NCBI GenBank assembly: GCA_913054415.1
Contig: CAJXII010000092.1
Location: forward strand, 1 to 6,093
From: an uncultured Arcobacter sp.
Lineage (GTDB): Bacteria; Campylobacterota; Campylobacteria; Campylobacterales; Arcobacteraceae
Direction: 5' to 3'
Length of the DNA: 6,093 nucleotides
Shown here: in pieces, positions 1 to 6,093 of the stretch
Layout: every line of letters begins with the position of its first letter
Numbering within the stretch: position 1 is the stretch's first letter
The notes under the pieces: generated by a model
Told to the model about the DNA's origin: nothing
The model's input: only the letters and a program-made list of their open reading frames with translations
The model's database searches: none
Made by a program: the position numbers and the translations under genes

Positions 1-12
1 AATTATATTATT

Positions 13-17
13 AAGGA
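13..17 (+). promoter_or_regulatory. Shine-Dalgarno site (AAGGA) supporting a TTG start
   Basis: AAGGA lies six bases upstream of the TTG at 24-26, which is good ribosome-binding spacing. An in-frame stop (TAA, 12-14) overlaps it, so the reading frame cannot extend further upstream. The codons after the TTG encode a clear signal peptide, and no in-frame ATG occurs until well inside the folded domain. Together these fix TTG as the start. No promoter can be judged in the few bases available upstream. Confidence 0.8.
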
Positions 18-23
18 AAAAAT

Positions 24-653
24 TTGAAAATTAAATATCTATTTATTTTGGGTTTATTTATATCTCAACTTTTAGCAAATCAAACGAAATTTATCATATT
101 TGATGATGGATTGATAGATCCACGAGCTCAAGACAAAATCACTCAAATAGGAACAGAAGTTCAGCAAAAACTAGGATACAATATATATGTTGTGGTAAAA
201 AAAGACAATGGTGTAGATCTATCAAAACCTAGAAAAGAAAAAATTGATCTTATGAGAAAATATGATAAGTGGATATTATCGAAAATAGATACAACTAAAA
301 ATTATGTTGTTATGACACTTGTGTTGCATCAACATTATGCAAATATATTATATTCTAAAAATTTTGAAAATATTATAGATACTGATGATATATTACAAGG
401 GTATGTGATTCCGTTACTTGCTTCAAAAGATAAAAATACACTTTATGCAAAAACAAGTGCCGCTTGTCTCAATGGATATGCACAAATAGCAGATGTTTTG
501 GCAAAAAGTAAAAATATCAAATTAAAATCAAATATCGGTAATGGTAGTAAAGAGTTTAGCACTATTTGGAAAGCATTTATGTATACAATGGTGGTATTTG
601 GTATTTTAGCTTATATAGTTATTATTATGAAAGAGAAAAAAAGAGATGTCTAG
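24..653 (+). CDS. TPM-domain-like periplasmic protein with C-terminal membrane anchor
   Basis: This 209-residue protein has a Sec signal peptide (Lys2/Lys4, hydrophobic 5-17, likely cleavage after Ala18). A globular region (about 23-165) resembles the TPM domain (YgcG/TLP18.3 type): the 'DDGLID' opening (27-32) with a following helix, a hydrophobic 'NIYVVV' strand, Asp119-Asp122, Ile129-Pro130 before a helix, and an Asn150-Gly151-Tyr152 helix start. A single membrane segment (about 184-202) is followed by a basic tail (KEKKR), so the domain should face the periplasm. TPM proteins are linked to membrane-protein quality control, photosystem II repair in plants and some phosphatase activity, but no role can be assigned here. 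It starts with TTG behind a good ribosome site and overlaps the FixH-like gene by 8 bp. A role near cbb3 oxidase assembly is inferred from position only. The gene is certain; the domain call rests on pattern and is moderately sure. Confidence 0.72.
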   Translation: MKIKYLFILGLFISQLLANQTKFIIFDDGLIDPRAQDKITQIGTEVQQKLGYNIYVVVKKDNGVDLSKPRKEKIDLMRKYDKWILSKIDTTKNYVVMTLVLHQHYANILYSKNFENIIDTDDILQGYVIPLLASKDKNTLYAKTSAACLNGYAQIADVLAKSKNIKLKSNIGNGSKEFSTIWKAFMYTMVVFGILAYIVIIMKEKKRDV

Positions 654-1197
654 ACCTGTAGTTTATTTTTTATTTATATCAAAAGTGCTATTTAGTTTAG
701 CATTGATTTTTTGGACTGTTTATATGGTAGTTCAAGCTGCTGTTGGAACAGATGATGATGATTCATTTTTAAGTAATTACCATTATGTAGATGAACATTA
801 CAATGATATTATGATAAGCAATCAAAATTTTTCTAAAAAATATAATATTAAGTTTTTTATCAATGATACACAAATAGATGGACTTGTAACTAAAGATATA
901 TTTTTATCTCAAAGAGCTATCAAAGATAGAAAAACAAGAAGAAATCTACTTCATTTAGGAGATAATAGTTTTAAATATATTATTTTTACAAAAGATGGAC
1001 AAGAGGTTGCTACAAAAAGTGTAGGTAATTTTCTTATAACTATGTCTGTTTCACACGATCATGATGTTAAGCTTCAAATAGGTTCTAAAAAATTGCAACA
1101 ATTTAATATAAAAAGTAAAGGTTACTGGAATATTACAGGAACTGTAGAGATAGGGAAACAAAAAGGTTATATCTTTCTAAAAACAGATGCTAGATAA
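646..1197 (+). CDS. FixH/CcoH-like membrane-anchored periplasmic protein
   Basis: The 183-residue product has one N-terminal membrane segment (about 5-33), then an acidic run (Asp36-Asp39) and a periplasmic beta-rich domain. The region 44-65, with its Tyr/His/Asp pattern ('NYHYVDEHYND'), resembles the segment just after the anchor in FixH proteins. The C-terminal 'KGYW' (Gly159, Trp161) followed by alternating strands resembles the FixH end, where Gly-x-Trp leads into a final hairpin. FixH/CcoH proteins are single-span accessory factors for assembly or stability of cbb3 cytochrome c oxidase, and in Campylobacterota they commonly lie near ccoNOQP. A His/Asp patch (His137, Asp138, His139, Asp140) is present. 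The ATG at 646 lies inside the preceding gene behind a purine-rich stretch (631-645) rather than a strong Shine-Dalgarno, suggesting translational coupling. The end overlaps addB by 11 bp. The gene is certain and the family likely; the ccoNOQP genes themselves are not in view. Confidence 0.7.
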   Translation: MSRPVVYFLFISKVLFSLALIFWTVYMVVQAAVGTDDDDSFLSNYHYVDEHYNDIMISNQNFSKKYNIKFFINDTQIDGLVTKDIFLSQRAIKDRKTRRNLLHLGDNSFKYIIFTKDGQEVATKSVGNFLITMSVSHDHDVKLQIGSKKLQQFNIKSKGYWNITGTVEIGKQKGYIFLKTDAR

Positions 1198-3568
1198 AAC
1201 ATTATATATTTTCCCAACAACTAGAGCAATTAGAGAATTTTCTAATGCTCAAAAAGAGAAAAATCAATTTTTACCAAAGCTTATGTCTATAGGTGATTTT
1301 TTTCAAAGAGCTATATATACAAAATCTAAAATATTAATCTCAAAAGAGTTGCAATTTTTATATCTTCAAGAAGTAGTTCAAAATATAGATATAGATAAAT
1401 TGGGTTTAAGTCACAGTTTTAGTTCATTTTTTAAACAAAGTGAATTTATCATAAGGCTATTTAATGAACTATCAAGTGAATATAAAACTTTAGATGATTT
1501 AGAAGGTGTAGATACTTATGCTTTATATCAAGATCATCTAGCTATTTTAAAACAGATTCAAAAACAATACCATAATGTATTGATACAAAATAACTATATA
1601 GATCAAAGCTTATTGCCATATCATTATGATATAAATCAAAATTTTATCAAAGAGTATAGTAGTATTAAGCTATTTTATGATGGGTATTTTTCAAAATTTG
1701 AGTTTAATATATTTCAACAAATAGCACGGCAAGTTAATACTTTTGTGTATGTTAATATCAATCATTATAATTTAAAAAACATAAAACTTTTCCAAAATAT
1801 ATCAATAAAACTAGAAGTGGGATATAGTTATGAGATCGATCTTAGTAATAAAACAATAGTATCAAAACAACCACTAAAGAACTATAATAAAACATTAACA
1901 ATAACACCTATTTCACAAAGAGTTACACAAATAGGATTTATAAAATACCATATTTATAATATGATACATAATCATAATATTTCACCAAATAAAATAGTAG
2001 TTGTTTTGCCTGATGAAAAGTTTTGCTCACTTTTATCAATATTTGATGATCAAAAATATTTCAATTTTGCTATGGGAAATAGTATAGATAATGCAAATAT
2101 CAAACTCTTAGTAGATAGTATTGTAAAATTAATAGTAAATTTTGAGCCTTATGATAAAGATAAATTTACAAAGTTTGGCATAGATAATGAGTTGTTTGAA
2201 TATCTAAAAAAGAGTTGGAATAGAACTATAAATAGATCACAATTAGATGAGATTTTAGAAAAAATATTTTTAGTTGAACAGAATCAAGATATCCAAAAAC
2301 AACTTGTGCAGATTAAAATATCATTAATGTTGTTGGCATTTGGATCTAATCAAACTATACCACTAAAACTTAGTGAAATTTTTAAACTTCTTCAACAAAA
2401 AATAGCACAAATTACTATAGATGATATTTGTGGTGGTCCAATTACTGTAATGGGATTGCTTGAAACAAGGGGATTGAATTTTAATCAAAATATAAACTAT
2501 GATGGTGTTATTGTATGTGATTTTAATGATGAGTTAGTTCCAAAAAGAAGTATAAAAGATAAATTTATCTCATCAGCTATAAAAAAACATATCGATCTTC
2601 CTACAAATGAAGATAGACAAAATCTTCAAAGGTATTATTATAAAAACCTATTTGATCAAACAAAATATCTAGCTATATCTTATTTGGAAGATGAGATCAA
2701 TACAAAAAGTAGATTTATAGATGATATATTTGCTAGTTATACAATAAATACAAACTTTTATGATGATTTTTTTAATCAGATATTATATAAATCTAGCACA
2801 ATATCACATCTTAATAAACAGATCATCTTAGATATAGATCTATCTAAAAAAGTATGGTCAGCTACATCTTTAAAAGTATATCTTGATTGCCCTAGAAAAT
2901 ATTATCTAAAATATATATTAAAAATCCAAGAGCATATAGTATCACTCAAACCCAAAGGTTATGAGATAGGAAATATTATCCATAAAACTATAGAGAAACT
3001 TACCAAAGAGGATATATTAACCTATAGCAATATCCAAACTCAGCTAAACTATTATCAAAAATTAAATGAAACAAACCCATATCTTATTATGGATATAGAG
3101 TTATGGAAACAAAAACTAAAACTATTTGCCCAAAAAGAGCAATCAAGAAAAGAGCAAGGGATACAGATTGTTCAAATAGAGCAAGATTTTAATATTGTGT
3201 ATAATAATATAAATCTTACAGGGCAAATAGATGCGATCACTCAAAACTCTGATAACTCTTACGATATATTAGATTATAAAACTTCATCTAGTCTAAAAAT
3301 AGATACATCAAAAACATATCCAAATAGCACAGATTTTCAGCTTGAGTTTTACTATTTGGCAAATAGAGATAAAAATATAAATCAAGTAGCCTATTATGAT
3401 CTCAATGATGCTTCTATAAAAAAAGAGGTAATGTTAGAGGAAAAATTAGATCTATTAGATGAAAAGTTGGCACAACTACATACAAAACAAGTTGATTTTT
3501 ATCAAACTAAAGATATAGCTAAGTGCTTGTATTGCCCATATAAAATTATATGTAATAGAGATGTTTAG
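1187..3568 (+). CDS. addB: AddB-type helicase-nuclease subunit (PD-(D/E)XK nuclease, Fe-S staple)
   Basis: This 793-residue protein is the likely partner of AddA in the helicase-nuclease that processes double-strand DNA ends in the cytoplasm for RecA-dependent repair. The N-terminus ('YIFPTTRAIREF', 7-18, then 'LPKLMSIGDFF', 29-39) matches the start of Campylobacterota AddB. There is no Walker A motif, so this helicase-like part should be inactive. A central segment (about 420-500, 'GLLETRGL' 423-430, 'VIVCDFNDELVP' 441-452) is the conserved degenerate SF1 core. The C-terminal RecB-family nuclease runs from about 557 and shows Cys568, His599, Asp682 (in GQID), Asp696-Tyr697-Lys698 and Gln718/Tyr722, so it looks catalytically complete. 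Cys568 with Cys780, Cys783 and Cys789 gives the C...CxxCx5C set that binds a 4Fe-4S cluster in AddB. The ATG at 1187 lacks a good Shine-Dalgarno and sits within the previous gene, so translation is probably coupled. addA begins immediately after its stop. Confidence 0.93.
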   Translation: MLDKTLYIFPTTRAIREFSNAQKEKNQFLPKLMSIGDFFQRAIYTKSKILISKELQFLYLQEVVQNIDIDKLGLSHSFSSFFKQSEFIIRLFNELSSEYKTLDDLEGVDTYALYQDHLAILKQIQKQYHNVLIQNNYIDQSLLPYHYDINQNFIKEYSSIKLFYDGYFSKFEFNIFQQIARQVNTFVYVNINHYNLKNIKLFQNISIKLEVGYSYEIDLSNKTIVSKQPLKNYNKTLTITPISQRVTQIGFIKYHIYNMIHNHNISPNKIVVVLPDEKFCSLLSIFDDQKYFNFAMGNSIDNANIKLLVDSIVKLIVNFEPYDKDKFTKFGIDNELFEYLKKSWNRTINRSQLDEILEKIFLVEQNQDIQKQLVQIKISLMLLAFGSNQTIPLKLSEIFKLLQQKIAQITIDDICGGPITVMGLLETRGLNFNQNINYDGVIVCDFNDELVPKRSIKDKFISSAIKKHIDLPTNEDRQNLQRYYYKNLFDQTKYLAISYLEDEINTKSRFIDDIFASYTINTNFYDDFFNQILYKSSTISHLNKQIILDIDLSKKVWSATSLKVYLDCPRKYYLKYILKIQEHIVSLKPKGYEIGNIIHKTIEKLTKEDILTYSNIQTQLNYYQKLNETNPYLIMDIELWKQKLKLFAQKEQSRKEQGIQIVQIEQDFNIVYNNINLTGQIDAITQNSDNSYDILDYKTSSSLKIDTSKTYPNSTDFQLEFYYLANRDKNINQVAYYDLNDASIKKEVMLEEKLDLLDEKLAQLHTKQVDFYQTKDIAKCLYCPYKIICNRDV

Positions 3569-6093
3569 ATGAAAAAATATTTAAGTTTAAAAGCAAGTGC
3601 AGGAAGTGGTAAAACATTTGCATTAACTGTGCGATATATATCTTTGTTGTTAAAAGGCATAGATCCAAGTGAGATATTAACTCTTACATTTACAAATAAA
3701 GCGGTTGTATCTATGACGCAAAGGATATATAACACTTTGTTTGAACTAGGAGATGATCTAAATATTTTAGAAGAGATATTAAAACAGACCAATTTGGATA
3801 AAGATACAATATTAGATAAAAAAGAGATGATTATTAAAAAGTTTATCGCTAGTTCATTGTCTATTTTTACTATTGATAAATTTGTCAATAAAATTTTAAG
3901 AGAGTTTAGTGGGTATGTAGATATTGATGATGATTTTCAAATAGCTTATGATGATGAGGAGTTATTGTTATATAAATTTTTACTATCTTTAGATAATGAG
4001 CAATTTACTAGATTGATACAATACTCTTACAATGAGCAAAAAAAATTAAAATCAATAGTGGAACTTTTTAAACAACTAAGTGATAAAAATGAAACTTTAC
4101 CACGATATAGTATAGATTTTGATATTTATCAAATCTTAAAAGATGATATTTTAAAAGATGCTTTTATTATCAAAGATTTTGTAGATAATTCAGACCTATC
4201 AAATGTCGCCAAAAATGCTGTTGATTTTCAAGATATATTAGGTTTGCTAAGCAAAGGTGCTACTTGGTTAGCAAAAGATAGTTTGCAAGGGTATAAATAT
4301 TTTAAAAAAAGTAAAACAATAGAAAATTTAGATAGTAATTTTGTTAGATTAAAAACAAATTTAGTTAAATACTATTATTATCAAGATGCTATTAGTCAAG
4401 AGGGATTATTTTCTATCTTTGAAGATTTTAAAAGTTTTCGCCATAGTTATAATAAACAAAGAAATAGTTTAGAGTTTAGTGATATTACAAATATCACATA
4501 TCAACTATTATCTACTTTTATAGATAGAGATTTTTTATATTTTCGCCTTGATTCATCTTATAGCTCAATCCTAATAGATGAGTTTCAAGATACATCTGTA
4601 TTACAATATAAAATATTAGAGCCACTTATTAGTGAGATTGTATCATCTGTAAATAATGATAAGTTAAAAACATTTTTTTATGTAGGGGATACAAAACAGT
4701 CAATATATAGATTCAGAGGTGGCAAAAAAGAGTTATTTGATCATCTATTACAGAAGTTTCACCCTCAAATTAAGTTGGAGATATTAGATACAAACTATAG
4801 AAGTTCTCAAAATATTGTCCAGTTTGTAAATCAAGCTTTTTTAGATATACCAAATTATGAATATTATCCACAAAAGATTAAACACAATACTCAAGGATAT
4901 ATCCAGATTATCAAATTTGATCCAGATGAAAATGAACTATATCAACAAATCAGCGATAAGATCTTTGATCTAGTGCAAAAGGGATTGGATATTAATAATA
5001 TAGCTATCCTTACATATACAAATCAAGATGTTTTAGATCTGTATAATTATCTTAAAAATAGATTTCCTAATTTTAAGATCAATACAGAGATGACATCAAA
5101 ACTTATCAATGAACCAAATGTAAAAGCTTTGATCAACTATATCAAATATCTATATTTTCAAGAGCAGTTTTATCTATGTAATTTCAATGCTATAGTTGGT
5201 AATGATATCAATACTCAAGCTTCCATCTCAGTAGATATATATAAAAATCCTATCGCTTTTGTTCTAAAATATATCGCTACAAATCTTAATATTGTAGATA
5301 AAAATATTATAGAGTTGATTCAGTTAAGTAGCCAATATCATAATATTGTAGATTTTGTATATAATATTGACCGTTTAGATGCTATAAGTGTAGGTAAAGA
5401 TAATAGTGGATTACAAATTTTAACAATATTCAAATCAAAAGGGTTAGAGTTTGATACTGTTTTTGTTTTAGATAGAATTAAAAGAAAAAATAGCGATAGA
5501 TCAACATTGTTGTTTGAGTATGATAAAATAGATCTTGTAAATATCTATACAAAAAAATCAAAAAGGGAACTATTAGATCAAGATTATCAAAAGGCTTTAG
5601 ATAAAGAGCATACCCTACAAAGAGATGATGAACTTAATGTTTTATATGTAGCACTTACAAGAGCAAAAGAGAATATGATAATCTTCAAAAAAGAGAAACA
5701 AAGTGTTTTTGATATGTTAAATTATCAATTTGATAATATTGCTATTGGTAAGCTTGAAATTCAAAAAAATCTATCTACTAAAAATAATATTCAAACACAA
5801 CTACAATATGAAAAATTAGATTTAGGGGTGCAACAAAATGTTTCAAATCCAAAAGAGAGTGATACAGAGTTAAAAGCTCAATATTTTGGATTGGCAACAC
5901 ATTATTGTTTGGAACTTTTAAATAGTTTTACAAAAGATGAGCTTGATATTGCCATAACTGTTATAAAAAATAGATATAGCTATATTTTGGATAGTATAGA
6001 TTTTGATGATATATACAATCGTGTATCTTTACTTATAGATAATATAAAATTTCAAGAGCTTATTAAAGATGGTAATCTATACAAAGAGCAAAC
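3569..6093 (+). CDS. addA: AddA-type UvrD/RecB-like helicase-nuclease, C-terminus cut by window edge
   Basis: The frame is open from ATG 3569 to the window end: 841 complete codons plus two bases, no stop. It is an SF1A helicase of AddA/RecB type, the ATP-driven 3'-5' motor of AddAB. Motifs in order: Walker A 'ASAGSGKT' (9-16), Ia 'LTFTNKAV' (39-46), Ib 'TIDKF' (101-105), Walker B 'LIDEFQDT' (335-342), III 'GDTKQSIYRFRGG' (373-385), IV 'NYRSS' (409-413), V 'TIFKSKGLEF' (619-628) and VI 'LYVALTRAKE' (692-701). All key ATPase residues (Lys15, Asp337-Glu338, Gln377, Arg411, Arg698) are present. From about 770, 'FGLATHYCLELL' (Gly774, His778) opens the nuclease domain; its Asp and Asp-x-Lys residues should lie beyond the edge, with perhaps 60-100 residues missing judging from relatives. 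Motif V has Phe621 where His is usual. The start falls on the base after the addB stop, with weak AGAG at 3557-3560 as the only ribosome-site candidate, so coupling to addB is likely. Confidence 0.93.
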   Translation, partial: MKKYLSLKASAGSGKTFALTVRYISLLLKGIDPSEILTLTFTNKAVVSMTQRIYNTLFELGDDLNILEEILKQTNLDKDTILDKKEMIIKKFIASSLSIFTIDKFVNKILREFSGYVDIDDDFQIAYDDEELLLYKFLLSLDNEQFTRLIQYSYNEQKKLKSIVELFKQLSDKNETLPRYSIDFDIYQILKDDILKDAFIIKDFVDNSDLSNVAKNAVDFQDILGLLSKGATWLAKDSLQGYKYFKKSKTIENLDSNFVRLKTNLVKYYYYQDAISQEGLFSIFEDFKSFRHSYNKQRNSLEFSDITNITYQLLSTFIDRDFLYFRLDSSYSSILIDEFQDTSVLQYKILEPLISEIVSSVNNDKLKTFFYVGDTKQSIYRFRGGKKELFDHLLQKFHPQIKLEILDTNYRSSQNIVQFVNQAFLDIPNYEYYPQKIKHNTQGYIQIIKFDPDENELYQQISDKIFDLVQKGLDINNIAILTYTNQDVLDLYNYLKNRFPNFKINTEMTSKLINEPNVKALINYIKYLYFQEQFYLCNFNAIVGNDINTQASISVDIYKNPIAFVLKYIATNLNIVDKNIIELIQLSSQYHNIVDFVYNIDRLDAISVGKDNSGLQILTIFKSKGLEFDTVFVLDRIKRKNSDRSTLLFEYDKIDLVNIYTKKSKRELLDQDYQKALDKEHTLQRDDELNVLYVALTRAKENMIIFKKEKQSVFDMLNYQFDNIAIGKLEIQKNLSTKNNIQTQLQYEKLDLGVQQNVSNPKESDTELKAQYFGLATHYCLELLNSFTKDELDIAITVIKNRYSYILDSIDFDDIYNRVSLLIDNIKFQELIKDGNLYKEQ

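Noticed and set aside
751..762. Tandem GAT repeat (four units) as a possible phase-variable tract
   Set aside because: It is a triplet repeat encoding Asp36-Asp39, so unit changes would not shift the frame, and four units is too short for contingency-locus behaviour.
3561..3563. ATG just upstream as an alternative addA start
   Set aside because: It is out of frame with addA. The ATG at 3569 gives the expected short N-terminus directly before Walker A.
3552..3590. Possible terminator or promoter between addB and addA
   Set aside because: There is no intergenic space, and no GC-rich stem followed by a T run is present at the junction.
3565..3888. A 107-codon open frame on the minus strand
   Set aside because: It lies entirely antisense to the N-terminus of addA, over Walker A and motifs Ia and Ib. 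It has no recognisable domain or good start context, and its openness follows from the AT-rich codon use of addA.
1..6093. A novel defence system, CRISPR array, mobile element or RNA gene
   Set aside because: The helicase-nuclease pair matches standard AddAB in motif order and gene order. No spaced direct repeats, inverted terminal repeats, transposase or integrase, tRNA or rRNA sequence was seen on either strand, and coding regions fill almost the whole window.

Overview
The window is one compact stretch of four same-strand genes in very AT-rich DNA (roughly a quarter G+C by eye, Ile codon ATA and Arg codon AGA favoured). It looks like Campylobacterota (Epsilonproteobacteria). The protein styles and gene order support this: from memory, Campylobacter jejuni has a similar order, with small envelope proteins next to the cbb3 oxidase genes followed by the addB- and addA-type genes (Cj1482c/Cj1481c region). 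Genus cannot be fixed from this window.

Layout: (1) 24-653, a secreted, C-terminally membrane-anchored protein with a TPM-like periplasmic domain. (2) 646-1197, a membrane-anchored periplasmic protein of FixH/CcoH type, the family associated with cbb3 cytochrome oxidase assembly. (3) 1187-3568, an AddB-type protein: a degenerate UvrD-like N-terminal part without a Walker A motif, and a C-terminal RecB-family nuclease domain with the four cysteines expected for an iron-sulfur staple. (4) 3569 to the right edge, an AddA-type helicase-nuclease with all main superfamily 1 helicase motifs. It is open at the window end, so its nuclease catalytic residues lie outside. Genes 1/2 overlap by 8 bp, genes 2/3 by 11 bp, and addA starts on the base after the addB stop. 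No terminator or promoter is visible inside, so the four are probably co-transcribed, with coupled translation.

Working together: AddA and AddB should form the heterodimeric helicase-nuclease that resects double-strand DNA ends for RecA loading. The first two genes are envelope proteins, probably the tail of a respiratory oxidase assembly cluster starting upstream of the window. The two halves have no obvious shared biochemistry; shared transcription is the likely link. I see no mobile element, CRISPR array, RNA gene or new defence system. The unusual points are modest: a His-to-Phe change in AddA motif V, a His/Asp-rich patch in the FixH-like protein, abundant GATC sites, and the respiration/repair operon fusion.
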